Below, piece after piece: positions 47,085-60,643 of a stretch of DNA of 64,000 nt. A model generated the notes under the pieces. It did no database searches, was not told the origin of the DNA, and saw only the letters and a list, made by a program, of their open reading frames with translations. A program made the translations under genes and the position numbers. Position 1 is the first letter of the stretch. Each line of letters opens with the position of its first letter. The DNA is from Hypomyces perniciosus (Eukaryota > Ascomycota > Sordariomycetes > Hypocreales > Hypocreaceae), in the NCBI GenBank assembly GCA_008477525.1, contig SPDT01000005.1, positions 3,782,001-3,846,000 on the forward strand, read 5' to 3'.

Positions 47085-48600
47085 TTTTATTATAACGCTT
47101 TATTGTCTTTTATTTCCTTTCTTTTACTTTCTTTTTTCTTTTTTTTAACCCTTTTATAATTAGCATTTAATTATAGAAAATCCTATTATAAAAGCCTATT
47201 ATTAATTGCCTAATATAGCCAACTTTATTAATATACCCATTATAAATCAAACAACCTTTAGCGAGATTTCTTTATTTTCAAAACATTAAACCTGGCTTTA
47301 TTTCTCTACTTAACTATTTACTTTAAATAAAGCTTTAATAAACAGGTATCATTTAATTAATATCTGTCATATAGTATATAAGGTCACTTATCTATGCAGA
47401 TTGTGTGGAGCTTCACTTTTGCTGGATTTGTGGTCTAACAGTATTTTTATTTTAACTTTATTTAAATTTACAAGTATTTCGCTATTTAAAGTATAGGTTA
47501 TATTAATATTAATTAATTAAGTTTACTAATATATTTAAAAATTACTTTTCCTTTTTTATTTATATTTTATTTATCTCTATTATTATTTATAAAAGGTTAT
47601 ACCTTTAAAAAATACTTTTAGCGCTATATATTTAAAGGTTTTTAATTATATTTTTCAAATATTATAGATATTATTAAAAAACACTCTTTAAGTTTAGTTA
47701 TATTTTAATAAAGATTTTATATATATTTATAGCTAGGTTTTTTATACTTTCTTTTAGTAGATAAACTATATTAATGCTTTATTTATATTATTTTATAACT
47801 AGTATAATCCTTAATTCTATTACAGGTACCTTTAAATCTAGTCTATTGCTATTATTACTATAACAAAATATATCCTATTCCCTTTCTATAGCTATATCTT
47901 TATCCTTAATTTCTAATAAAAGGACTATTTAAATTACCTTTAATTTAAAGCCTTTTTTTATACTTAATAATATTTTCTAAACTATTAACCAAAATAAGAA
48001 AACATTAACGTATAGCTATTATCTTTCTGAAAAAGGATTAAATACTTATCTTTATTAACCTAATAGTCTTTAATTACTTTAATGCTTTAATAGCTTTATA
48101 TTTTATAAAAGCCGTTTTTTAAAAAGAAATAAAAAAGTAAAAAATTAAATAGTTTCATAAATTTCAAAGTTTATTGTAACTTTTATAATAAAAAAATAAA
48201 TAATTAAAAAAATAAAATAATTAATAAATTATTTAATTTTATAATTTTCTTCTTTGTACTATATTTAAATTATAGTTTTTAATAGGTAAAGCAGTAAACT
48301 TTCTAATTAATAATTATCTCCTCCCCTTTGAAAATAATACTTAACAGTTATTTTTAAAAATACTTTTACTTTTTCTCGCCTATAAATCCTTTATATAAAA
48401 ATAATTATTTTAATTTATTTAATCTATTCTTAAAATAACTACTTACAAATACTATAAAAGACTAGACTTTATTTAAAATATCTCTTTTTCCTTTAACCTA
48501 TAAATATCTAGCTTAATATTTAGCCAGACTATTTAATCTCTTTAATTAAGTGTTCCTTTTATAGTTAAAAAGTTACTATAAAGGTCTTTAAACTTTTAAT
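47085..48600 (+). repeat. Unidentified repeat family G, copy G2
   Basis: Same-strand match to G1 (34630-36072), more RIPed, with one 76-bp insertion at 47365-47440. It continues past the point where G1 is cut by Copia-1 copy F, so the element is longer than the shared segment. Protein-like sequence with TAA/TAG stops continues to about 49250, but no known domain is seen. Confidence 0.6.
47360..47445 (+). mobile_element. 76-bp TG...CA insertion with decayed 5-bp target duplication
   Basis: Relative to G1, G2 contains an extra segment from 47365 (TGTCATATAG...) to 47440 (...GGTCTAACA). Flanks are ATATC (47360-47364) and GTATT (47441-47445); both derive from GTATC by one RIP-type transition each, G-to-A on one side and C-to-T on the other. 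The TGT...ACA ends and five-base duplication are those of LTR elements, and a TATATAAGG lies inside, but 76 bp is too short for a normal LTR. It may be an internally deleted solo LTR or a tiny non-autonomous element. Confidence 0.6.
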
Positions 48601-49500
48601 TGCCTATAACTTTAATTATTACGTTATTAATTACTTTATCTTCAAATACAAGAATTACTATTTGTATGGGTTTAAATGTTTATTTATATAGGAAATAGGG
48701 TAGACTTTCTTTTTAATTAATGCTGCACTGCCTATACTACTATATTAAATTACAATAAAAGACCCTAAATAAAAGAGTAAGACTAGAAAAGCCTAGGCTA
48801 ATTAAGGCTATAACTAAAGAAATTTCTTTATTAATAGCACTGCCTTTTTATAAAGCTATTTTTTAATATAATAACCTCAAATAGATTGTAATTTTATTGT
48901 TAATATACTTAAAGGCTTGAAGACTATTATATTTATTTAATAAAATAAGTTTATTAGTTTTTATAAGATCCTTTTTAATAATAATTATATTAGTTAACTA
49001 ATTTTACCTTTACTGCTATTATAATAGTTTAATATATATATAGATATTAAGAATTTCCTTTGCGACTTCTTTATTAATAATAGTGCTGCCTTTATTAGGC
49101 AATTAACTTTTAAAAAGCGAGTAATTACTAGTATTAGCTAGCTAATATTTATTTCCTTTATTGATAATAAAGGCCTATAGTGGCTATTGCTATTAAAGTA
49201 AAGGCAATTAAGCTAGGGTTAATATAAATTAATTAAAAGCTATAGTATATTTATAATTATAGAAATGTATTATTTAAGTAATTTAAGGTTTTAATAAATA
49301 AAGAGGTTTTATACTATAATTTAAATAGATTATTAAAAGGAATATTTAGGCTACTTTATATTATTTTATATAATATTATAAAAATTTAGTAATAGGGTAT
49401 AGTAGTAAGGCAGTAGGTTTAAAAAGTAGATTTCCTATATAAATAAATATTTAAACCTATATAAATAATAATTCTCTTAAATAATTCCTTTACTACCTTT
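48601..49500. other. Probable continuation of repeat G2, then AT-rich sequence
   Basis: To about 49250 the plus strand remains protein-like between TAA/TAG stops, so it probably belongs to the G element beyond the part shared with G1. I recognise no domain. After that, plain AT-rich sequence. Confidence 0.35.
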
Positions 49501-51562
49501 AAGCTTTTATTTATAAAAGTCTTTTTATTATTTTTTGTTACTTATTAATTAAATTTATCTTTTATAAACCTCTTTAAATATTTACTTAAATAGATTTTAT
49601 TAAATAAAACTTTATTAAGTATTTTTAATTTATATACTTTTATAATATTTTTTTAAAATTTAATTTTAAATAAATTTAATTAATATATCCTTAATTTTAT
49701 ATTTTTAAAAGGTCCTTTTAATACGTTATACTATAAAATAACACAAAGTTATTAAAGAAAACTAATTTAATTACTTTCTATAATAAATATTAATTGTTGA
49801 TATCTATCCTTTTAGTTAATATTTAGCAAAACGCAGTTACTCTTTCTTAAACTATTTTAATTTTTTCTTTTTTTCTTTTTAATATATAAATATGTACTCT
49901 TAATTAGTGTTTAATTACATAAACTTTATTTTAATTAAGTAATTAATAAATAAATAGTTTTACCTTTAAAAGAAAAATCAATTTTAACTTGAAGAATAAA
50001 GAAAATATAAAATAGTTTATTAAAAGTTTAACTATATATTTATTTACTATCATTACTATATTTAAATTTTAAAATTACTTTTTATTAAACCTAGCTATTT
50101 CTACTAGCACTAATATTAAACTTGAATAATTAACTTTTATTATAGTATTAACTTTAAAAATTATATATTAATATTTAAATAATCTGAACCCTTAAATTAA
50201 TTAATACTTATAAAAGTATTCTGTTTAGTTCTAATCCTTTCGTTATAATAGCTTAAATTATTATATTCAATTAATATATTTATTTAAATATAAATATTAC
50301 GATTACTATTAATAATACAGTAAATATAAATGTTACCTATAATTTCATATCTTTTATAATAAACCTTTTTACTTTATTTCTAAATTATTAAAAGTCTATA
50401 GCTAGAAGGTTAACTAATTCTTATATTATTGAAATGTATTATATAATATATTAAAATCCTTTACTATACTTTTCTTTTAATAGTATAAATAAAATAGTGT
50501 TTTAATATATATTTATTAAATCTTTGAACTCTTTTTCTTTAGTTTCAACTTTATTTATAGCAGTTATTGGTTTATAAAATAATGTATTTACCATCATATT
50601 ATCTTTTATAAAGATATATTTAACTATAAAGTTAATAAGAAAAATATAAGGAATTTATGAAAGTATATATATATTTCAAATACTCTGTATTCTAACATTT
50701 ATGTAATTAGTAATTACTTTAATATTTATTTCTAATATAAATAAAAATCTATAAATATAAATATATAACCTTTTAAAGGCTAAAGGTAAAGCTTTATATT
50801 CCTTTTTTATAATATTATAGTTTATTTTTAATAAAAGTTAATATTATACTTTATTCTTAATAAAAGTTAATATTATACTTTATTTTTAATAAAAGTTAAT
50901 ATTTACTTTTATATTAAATTAAATATCTTTTCCCTTTTTATAATCTATATTAAAAGAGCCTATTAGTTTATTATATTGATATTAAGTATAAAAATTACTT
51001 CCCTATATCCTTTATTTATATAATGTTATTAATATTAAATAAAAGTAATAAATTGTTTAAATTTATTTACAGTTTACTATTATTGTTCTATTTACTTTTG
51101 AAAGGTATTTTTTTAATAGTTTTATTAAAAGCTTAATAGTTTATATATAGTATTTAATTTAAAATTTATAATTGTTAATTAAACTAAAGAAAATTAAATT
51201 GCATTAATAGTTTTATAATGTCTTTGTTTTTAACTTTAATAATGTTACTTATAGTAAATTACTATCTTTTTATTTTATATAAATATTTCATCAACTCAAT
51301 AAATTGTTAATAAAAGACTAGTTTTATAATTAAAATTATTTATTTTAATAACGTAATGTTCATAAAAGTTTTATTTAAATTTTAAACGTACGTTAAAATA
51401 TAATATTAAATTTGAAATATTATTTCTTTACTATTATATATTAACTGTAAACTTTATACTATAATATTTTTTAAAAATCGTAAATAAAGTATAAATGGAA
51501 AATTGAATAGTATTTAAAAAGTAATATATTAAAATTGCGCTATTGGATTTATAACACTTAAT
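49500..51562 (-). mobile_element. Gypsy-3 pol remnant (RNase H to integrase), minus strand
   Basis: On the minus strand one frame reads LINFIVKYIFIKDNMMVN then TLFYKPITAINKVE near 50510-50640, the IEYIPGKDNVVADALSRKP junction between RNase H and integrase in Ty3/Gypsy elements, with Pro, Gly, Asp and Ser changed by RIP-type transitions. The frame stays protein-like below this toward 49900. The RT upstream (higher coordinates) is too degraded to place. Limits are estimates. A SINE-like insert lies at the right end. Inactive. Confidence 0.5.
50821..50907 (+). repeat. Three tandem copies of a 29-bp unit
   Basis: Units at 50821-50849, 50850-50878 and 50879-50907, sharing TTAATAAAAGTTAATATT, nearly identical. 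It lies in the Gypsy-3 region; near-identity in RIPed DNA points to a recent duplication. Confidence 0.8.
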
Positions 51563-51784
51563 AAACAAGTATAATATTACCTCCGGTTATTCTCTAGCAG
51601 CTTGCTGGGTAGTTAGGCCGGTTCTGAGTTAACAGGACTACGTGGAGGTGGCCCAATATTTCATCTATAGATGCGATAAAGACCTTGGCCGGCTCCTACC
51701 GACCTATTGCCCAGATGGGATTTGCGTAACTAGCTTACTTATGGTCGTTAATATTAAAACAAACAAACAAACAAGTATAATATT
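51563..51784 (+). mobile_element. SINE-like insertion with 16-bp target duplication and (AAAC)n tail
   Basis: A 190-bp GC-balanced segment (51579-51768) is flanked by perfect 16-bp copies of AAACAAGTATAATATT (51563-51578 and 51769-51784) and ends in AAAACAAACAAACAA. Long target duplications and a simple A-rich tail are the marks of target-primed insertion by LINE machinery. It is far too short to code, so it fits a SINE. The first 71 bases begin ACCTCC and end GGAGGT, which pair as a tRNA-like acceptor stem; a B-box-like GGTTCTGAGTT lies inside, but no convincing tRNA fold. It is not RIPed, unlike its host. Confidence 0.75.
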
Positions 51785-54700
51785 TTAAAAGGCTAATAAA
51801 GTTTATAAATATCATTATATTTTAGCTTTTTCTATTAAAAAGTATTTTATTATATTTTAAGAAACGTTTAGTAATAATAGTATTATATAACTAATAAAAC
51901 TATTATTAAATTAATTAATATTTGAAAAAATAAAACTATTCTGAATAATTCGTTTATTTTATTAAAATAATAAGGATATACTAAACTTTATTTAAGTGTA
52001 GTTTCTAGGACGCTGCACTTAATACAGCAATAAAGATATAATTAAGAGTTTAGTAGGTAAATAATAAAATAAATAGTAAATCATATTTAATTTAATAGCT
52101 AAAAAGCTATAAAGTATTTAATTATATACAGCTACTATAAAATTAGTTATAAAATAATACTTTATTTTCTATAATAATCCTTTAATTTAATACTAGATAT
52201 ATAGTACTAAACTTAAGTTTGTAGCTGTATTTTTATTTTCTATAAAGTTCATTATATATAAAATCACTTAAATTAATTTATAGCTATATAAACAGGAAAC
52301 TATTTTAATTAACTTTTTATAATGCCTATTATAAATATTATATTAAATTTAAAGTGGCGGGGTAGTGAATTTTAGCTTAATTATTATTATTAAAAATAAA
52401 CAAGAATCCATAATTTATATCAAAGTTCCTGTAAAATTTAGTTTTACTATTAGGTTTAAATCTAGGTTTAGACAAAATAAAAAAGTTATTAATTGTATTT
52501 AAATTTTTAGTTTTTAACCCTTTTTTTAATATTTCTTTTAAAATAAATATTATTTTATATAGCTTTAAAGTAAATATCAAAGTTAAATATAGTAAAATAA
52601 TTAAAATGTAAAAAGAAAAAAAGAAAATTTAATATAGTTAAAAATAAGAAGAGAAAAAGATCGTTAATAGTTATAAAAAAAAGGTAAAAAGCTTAAATAT
52701 AAACTTTAAAAAAAAGCTTAAAGTTAAAGAGATCTATAAAGTTCTTTAACTTTTAACTTTAAAGCGGTTTAGTAAGCCTATTAGTAATTATTTTATTAAT
52801 TTTCAAATAGTTTACTATAATAATACTATTTTTAATTCCTTTTTTAATATAATTGAATTATAATAAAGTATATTGTATTTTATTATAAAAAGTAAAGTTA
52901 TTTAAAATAAAAATAATACTTTTATTATTATTAAATAAAAGATTAATTATTTAATTAATTAATTTACCTCTTTATATAAATTAATAAACTCTGAAATCTT
53001 TTTAATAGGTTTTATAAAAGCTATAAGCTTTCCTTTTAATATAAAAAAAAATAATTAAGCTTTGTATGTTTATTTTTAGTTAAGTAGCCTGTTTGAAAGT
53101 ATAATAATATAGCTATAAATTAATTAATTTAATTCTTTGTCCTTAATAAAATTACTATTATAATAATTAATAAATATAAAATTAAATCTTTTAATATATT
53201 AAATAATTAAATCTTAAATATTATTTAAATATTATAATAAATGATAGGCTAGATTTAAATACTTTTTTATATAAGCTTTAAATGTATGGTATTAACTATT
53301 AAATTAAAAAACTAATATATATTGAAATATAAATCATTAAATAAATAATTATTTTAATAATAGTCTAAAGAAGTTGAATCTTAACTTTATTTAATTTCGT
53401 TATAGTTTTATTAATTAAAAGTAAAGGTAATAAAGGTAATTAAATAAACTTAAAGTCTTAAAAGTTAAAAAAGAACTTTATAGCCTTTATAATATATTAT
53501 TTTTAAAAAAATTAAAAAACCTCTTTATTTATATTTAATTATTTAAGCCATTAAAAAAAAGGTAAAGCCTTTATCTTTTATAATATATACTTGATTAAAA
53601 GCTAACTTTAACTGAATTATAGCTTTTGGTTTCATTTAATAAAGATGTAATTCTTTATATAAATAATAATAACAATACTATTCTTTAAACTATAAAAAAT
53701 ACTAGAGTTAGAAATTAAAGCATAATATTTTAAGTTATTTCATTAAGCTTATAATATATATTACCATACTTTAAAAGACAATTTAAACCTATAAAAAGCT
53801 TTTTATAATTAAATAACTTCATTTAAATTTAAGTTATAATTAAACTTTTTAAAAATAAATTTAATTTTAAAAAAGGTTTAATTAATATAGCTTTTAAACC
53901 CTTTGAAGAAGTTAAACTTAAAAATTTCTTTAAATATCTTATTAAAAGTATATTAATGAAGTTAAGTTATTTAATTTTTTAATTATAGATAATAATTAAA
54001 GTTAAAAAGAGCTATTAAATAAAAGCAATAGCTATTAAAGTAAATATTTAAGTAAAGTCTATTTGTTTTAATTATTAAAAGCCTTTAATAAATAGATTAG
54101 CTTTAATTTTAATTATTTTATTATTTTAATCTTTTTTTAATGTTTCAAATTGATTAATTAATAATAAAATTCCTGCCTTTAAAGAAGCTATTATATTTAA
54201 TAAAAGTAAAAGTATATTATTTAATTATTTAATTATATCTACTGTAAATTACCATTAACTATTCAATTTTATTAAAACAATAAAGTATTTATTTAAATAT
54301 TTAAGCGTCTTTTAATATCGTAATTAAAAAGGCTAGGTTTTTAATGTTATTATAAAGGAATTAAAATATATTTATATTTATAAAATCCTTTATAACTATA
54401 CAGTTTTATATAATTAATATCAAACTAAAAGATAATAGAAAATCCATTTTTTTCAAATAAAATAAAATTAAAGAGTAAAAGATTAATATTTTAAAAACTA
54501 AAGATTATTTAATTTATTAAGGGCAGCTTTATTTCTCCCTTTAATTCTTTAATATTTTAACCTATAATAAGCTTTAAGATGTAAAGCTTAAAGCTTTTAT
54601 TTTTATATAGTTTTATAATTAATAATTTAAGACTATATATTTACATAAAATATAAATAAAATAGATATTTTTAGTTAATAGTATTAATAGTTTTCTAATT

Positions 54701-55642
54701 TTAATTTTAAAAGTTACTCTATACCTTTTAATGTTTTATTTTTAAAACATAAAAGCTTTATAATAAATATTAATAATTTTATATTTTTATAAATTAACGT
54801 TATAATTTTTATTAAACTTTAGGTTTTTATACACTTTTTAAAAAAAACGTAAAATACTTGTGAATAATAATTATATAATTAGTTAATTTAAAAGCTATAA
54901 TTATAATAAGATTTAAAAGATATAATAATAAATTAACTGCTATAAAAATAGCTTAAAGCCTATTTAATAAAACTTTAATAACTATTCTATAAAACTGTTG
55001 TATTTATAAATATAAAAGCTATTATAAAAATATAGAACTTTTAAAAAAAAAACTAAATTTAAAGTTTTTAATTAATTTCGTTTTTATTATTATAATAAAA
55101 CTTTTTAAAATAATAGTTATATTATATTTTTAAGCTATTTATAAAGCTTTTTAAAATAATTAAAAGGTATATTTCTTAAAATCTTGAAAAATAAATAGCT
55201 ATTTATATTTTAATGTTTTATTAATAGTTTAAAAATTAAGAAAAGGGTTATCATAAAATATTAACTTTACAGAGAAAGTGTTAGCTTTTAAAAATTTAAA
55301 AAAGCTAATAAATTAATCATTAACTTTAAATTAAACTATTTAATAGCTTTACTTTTATTATATATTCAATAATAAAATTTAATTTCTTAAATAAAATTAA
55401 CATTAAAAGTGTTAATACTTTTATTTATTAATAATAAGTTAATATAATTTAATCATTTATATTATAAAAAGGCTAACTTTAATAGTTTATAGCTAAAACC
55501 TTTTATAATAGTCTCTTTTTTAAGTTGAATTAAGTTAATAACTTTTAGATTTTTAATAATAAAAGAGTTTTAAAATATATAAAGCCTTTCCTTTATAAAA
55601 ACATTCTTTTTAAACTTATTCCCATTTACTTTTTTAATTATT
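51785..55642. other. AT desert, nothing firmly recognised
   Basis: 3.9 kb of strongly AT-rich DNA. Some protein-like segments with TAA/TAG stops occur on the plus strand around 53800-54400, but I cannot assign them. An open minus frame at 52377-52580 consists of Lys/Asn/Ile/Phe low-complexity codons and is not called. Part of this may be the 5' region of the Gypsy-3 remnant. Confidence 0.4.
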
Positions 55643-55807
55643 TGTTATAGTATATAGAATAGCAGGTTAAACTAATATCTTTATTTTGCTTTAATAAAGT
55701 AAGAAGCTATAAGAATATAGTTTAAAAGTATAGGAGTAAGTTATTATATAAAGATATATATAATACTAATAAATTATTAAAAGGCAGGTTTTAATACAAT
55801 AATAGTA
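55643..55807 (-). repeat. 3' LTR of Gypsy-1 copy C
   Basis: 165 bp; on the minus strand TACTATTATTG... to ...ACTATAACA, keeping the CA end expected of an LTR. Confidence 0.8.
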
Positions 55808-58800
55808 CCCCCCCTCTTAAACATTATTCATATTTAAATAGCTATTCTAAAACTATATATATTGTAATCCTTTTATTATATTAATTCTATTATAGGTAGC
55901 TATTATATTATACGTTTATTTAATAAATTATCTTTTCCTTTTTAACTTAAGTAGGTAGGCTAGGCTTATTAAGGTTTTTTATATAGTATTTTCAAAAGGC
56001 AGTATCTTATGCCGTTGAGTCTTAATAAACTATTAGCTTAATATATAGTATTTTTAAGCTATATAATAATATAAGTCATCTTTATTATAGCAGTTAAAGA
56101 TTTTATTAAATTCCTAGTTTTCTATTACTTTATTTATTTTATTATCTTGTTTAAACATTTATATTTATATATTTTAATTGTTTTATTTATTAATAATATG
56201 TTAGTTCAGTAAATAGAAATATTAACCTACTTTACTAAATGCTAATAGTTTAAAAAGAAAGTTATAAACTATAAAAAATATATAAATATAATTAAAGAGT
56301 TTAAATTAATAAACTTAACGGTATATATTAAAGATTTTATATAGGCTTATTTATTTATTAGTTATTTTTATTAAGTAATTTATTTTAAAGTACTTAATCT
56401 TTAATCATACTTTTTTATTAACTGTAAATTAATATAAATTTTCTTTTAATATATCAGCTATAGCTTTATATTAAATAGTTAATTATATTAAAAGATATTG
56501 AAAGTAAATATAAAATTATTAAAATAGCTATTTTTAGAATTTAAATATAAATTAAATCCTTTCATTTAATATAATTATTTTTAAAGGTTTATATAAACTA
56601 TAAATATCTAAAATAAAAGTATTAATAAATCTTGTAATATTAAATATATAAATAGTAATAAAATAATATATCTTTATTAACTAGTATATTACTATAACGA
56701 TATTTTTATAAATTCAATCGTATTAATTATAGTTAAATAATAGTATAATATAGTTTATTAAAATATTACTTTAAGCTTAAAATAGTATTAATAATACTTT
56801 TAAAGATTTTATTTAAAGCTTTATGTTATAAACCTTTAATAAAAGTATTAATATTAATTAAAATTTATAGCTATTGATATATATAATTAAAAAGGTTTAA
56901 TATTTTTATTTTTTTTAAATATGCCTTTAACTTAAAAAAGTATATTTAATATATAATATATATCTTTATGTTATTTATTAATAAAAAGAGAAGTTATTTT
57001 TAATAATAGATTTAATTATTATATATTTAAAAGTTTTATATTACTATTTTTAAATTATTTAAATACTTTTAAGCTATTATTAAATAATTAAATCTTAAAG
57101 CGCTTATACTATAATATTTACTATATTTAATATTTTATAGGCTTTATTAATTATTCTATTAATTAATATGTTTAAATTCAAGATTTAAATATTAAGTATT
57201 ATAATAAATAAACTTTTATTATTTATATTTCTTATAATATTAATATAAATATAAAAATTAAAGTAGCTTTTAAACGTAAATTCCTTTTTTAAATTAATTA
57301 TTATTTTAATTTGAATTTATTAAAATATTTTAAGAAAGTTTATTTAATATATTAAACATTACTGCTTTTAATTTAAATTAAAAAATAATTTACAAATTAT
57401 ATTAAAATAAAAATATAAATCAATAGATTTCTCTTTAATTTAATAGTTTAATAATTATAAAGTATTTTAGGTTTATATAATTTATAATAACTTAGATTTA
57501 TTCTTTATACTTTGAAATTTAAACTATTATTTTCTTAATAATTTAATAATAAATAATAGTCTTTTATTATAAATTTTATAATTATATTTAATAAATAAAT
57601 ATCGTAGTAGAAAAGATATTATTAATTATAGAATAGTATTTTATTATATTTAAATAAAATATTATTAAAGATTTAATTTGAAACATTTATTCTTAAAACT
57701 ACTTTTTTATTACAAATAAAAAAAGCAAAAATTAAATTAATTATGAATTAACTTTTAAAATAATTAAATATAATAATCTAAAATTCTATTTAATTCTATA
57801 ATATATTTTTCCTTTAAAGGCTATTTAAAGATTTATAAATATTAAAACAGTTTTTAATAAACTACTTATAAAAAATTTTAAAACTTAAAAAATATTAAAG
57901 TTTATAAAAGTATAAAGGTTTTTTTAATTTATAGTGATAATTATTTTTTTAAAAGTTTATTTTAATACTATTATTTATAATAATTAAATTAAAGTATTTT
58001 ATTGTTAGTATTTTAAATTTATATTTTGTAATATTAATTTAAAAGCTTATTTTAATTTATTTATTTATAATTTTTTATATATATTATTCATATTCTGTTT
58101 ATATAATTAAATAAATTAAAATATAATTAAAGTCAGTTTGATAAATTTTATGAAATAAATTATATAAAGTATTAAAAAAAGCTAAAGTATTATGAAAGCT
58201 AAAAGGTATAATAAAGGTTTTAAATAATTTAAATTAACTTATAAATATTATCTTTTCTTTATATCCTTTTATAATTTTAAATTTATTAAAGGTAATTATT
58301 ATATTTAATTCAATATAAAATTTAATATTATATAAAATATTTAATATATCTTAAATTAATTATAATAAATAATGATTCTTTATAGTAATATTATTAAAGC
58401 TTTAATAATTTTAATAAATATAAATACTTTTTTAAATTTTATAATAAAAAGTAAAAACGTAATATATTTTACTTTAAATTATTCAATAAATCATTTAGTT
58501 TGATTTCTTTTTAACTATTTCTTTATAATTAAAACTTTATTTAATAATATTAAATAATCTTTTAGTATAATAGTTTTATTTTTATAAAAGCTTAATTTTA
58601 TAGTTATATAATCTTTTAAAAGGAAATTTATTTATTAATTATAAAAAAAGATTAATAATTATATTTTATAATTAATTAAAAAGTATCTTTTAGATATTAT
58701 TTTCTATTAATTTTAGCTTTACTTTTATAAATTTATTAATATTAAACTTTAATATTCTTTAAAAATACTTTTTAGTATAATAATATATAAAAAGGTTCTA

Positions 58801-60186
58801 AAAAGCTATAAAGAATAATATTTATATTACTATAAAGCTACTTTATCTTTATAATATATTTATAAAAGTATTTTTATGAAACTTTTATAATTACTATACT
58901 TTATATTCCTACTTTTATATCTTTTTTATTAAATTTCTTTAAATTAATTTTATATATTAAATAAATAAATCCTTATAGAATTAAATATATAATATAGCAG
59001 TAAATATTTAGATATTTATTAAGTTAAGTTACCTATATAGCGCTATTACTATAGGCTTATTAAGTATTAATATATTTGATTTAACGAGTTATATTAAATT
59101 ATATTAATGTAAATGTTAATAGCTATTAACTCTAGGTATTATCAAAACTAGTGTTAAGGGCTTATTTAATATTATCTATACTTTAGTCTTGGGTCCCTTA
59201 CAGTAATTAAATCGATAAATACAGTAATGGTTTTGCCTTAGTATTAGTATAAGGTTAATATATACGTATTAAACTTTTAGGCGGCGGATTAAAAAAGGTT
59301 AAGAGGTTTATACTGCAAGTCTAGGAATTTAATAAAAGTCTTACTACTTCCCTATTCCTATATTTTATACTTATCCTTTTTTATTATAATATAGTTAAAT
59401 GCCTTATATATTAAACTATAAGTATCGCGATTTAATTAACTATTAATATAAAGAATATATTTATAGGGGGTATTAAAGTATTTAATATTAATTATAATAT
59501 TATATAATATAATAAAGGGCTAATTTATATACTTTTATTAAGAGGCTTTTATATTTTTATTTTTAATATTAAACTTATTTTTAAAGTTATTAATCTAATA
59601 CATTAAAATATTATTACTTTTAACTTTAATAAATATATTAATTATATTACTTTAAGTTTAAACTTTCTATTAAGTAAACTATAAGTTTTTAATAATAGCA
59701 GTATTTTTAAAGTCTTTTTATTTTAAAATTATAATAAAGTTATACTTTTAATTTTAAAAGTAATTTAAAATAATATTAAAAAGCTATTGAAATGTTAAGA
59801 TTTAAATTTATAAAGTTAAATTATAATTATTATTATAAATCTTTAAAATAGTCTAAATATAAAACTAATTATCAAAGTAATTAATAAATTTTACTTTTTA
59901 ATTAAAGTTTCTTCTTATACCTTTTATTTTTACGTTAATATTTTTAAGTTATATATAGGCTAAGGAATTAAATATAAGTTAGAAGGCTAGCCTAGAGTAT
60001 ATTCTTTATTATAAAGATATAGGCTTTTAGGCTTAAAGGTTTTATTATAATTAAAGATTAGTAAATTTCTTATAAAATATAAGGCTTTTATAGTATTTTA
60101 ATTAAGCTATTACCGACTTTATTTATTTTTTTAAGTAAGGTTAAAGGCTAAAAGTAATACTATAGTTATTATAGTAAAGTATAAAC

Positions 60187-60352
60187 TATTATAGTATATA
60201 GAATAGTAGGTTAAAGTAATATTTTTTATTATACTTTAAATAAAGTAAAAAACTATGAAAATATAGTTTCAAGGTATAGGATTAAGTCATTATATAAACA
60301 TATATATAATACTAATAAGTTATTAAAGGGCAGGTTTAGTACTACAATAATA
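60187..60352 (-). repeat. 5' LTR of Gypsy-1 copy C
   Basis: 166 bp; on the minus strand TATTATTGTAGTAC... to ...TACTATAATA. Followed on the minus strand by the same internal start seen at position 1 of the window and at 23338. Confidence 0.8.
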
Positions 60353-60381
60353 TTAAAAACTTATAAAGCCTTTATGTTTTT

Positions 60382-60643
60382 ATTTAATTTAAGGTTTTAA
60401 AGAGTTTAAAGACATCTTTCTTATGAAAATTATTTTTTTAAATAAACTTAAAATTAAATCTAGTTAATTATTTTTCTTTAAAGCTATTACTTTTAAAATA
60501 ACTATATATTCTTTATTTAATTTAAAGTTTTAAAAGTTTAAATAAATTTGTTCTTTTAAAATTCTCTTTTTATATATTTAAAAATAAATTTAATTAATTA
60601 GTTTCTAAATACATTACTTTTAAAGTAACTATATATTTTTTAA
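60382..60643 (+). repeat. Tandem duplication of about 130 bp
   Basis: Two adjacent units, about 60382-60517 and 60518-60643, both starting TATTTAATTTAA-GTTTTAA and both ending near TTTAAA-TAACTATATATT. Diverged by transitions, so older than the last RIP activity. Confidence 0.65.

Larger units (their letters stand above)
55643..60352 (-). mobile_element. Gypsy-1 copy C, both LTRs present (4.7 kb, minus strand)
   Basis: Reverse complement of copies A and B. LTRs lie at 60187-60352 (5') and 55643-55807 (3'). The polypurine tract (G-run, reverse complement of CCCCCCCC at 55808-55815) abuts the 3' LTR. The reverse transcriptase site equivalent to copy A 3575 lies near 58120. Between the 5' LTR and RT it is about 1.5 kb shorter than copy A, and the 3' part is also slightly shorter, so it is internally deleted. 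Five-base flanks (TTATT and TTAAA) do not match convincingly. All frames are closed by RIP. Confidence 0.8.

Noticed and set aside
51579..51649. Possible tRNA gene (71 nt with complementary ends)
   Set aside because: The ends pair as ACCTCC/GGAGGT, but I cannot form D, anticodon and T arms, and the T-loop motif is missing. Treated as the 5' part of a SINE-like element.
52377..52580. 67-codon minus frame
   Set aside because: Low-complexity AT-codon frame in RIPed DNA, not aligned with any recognised element protein.
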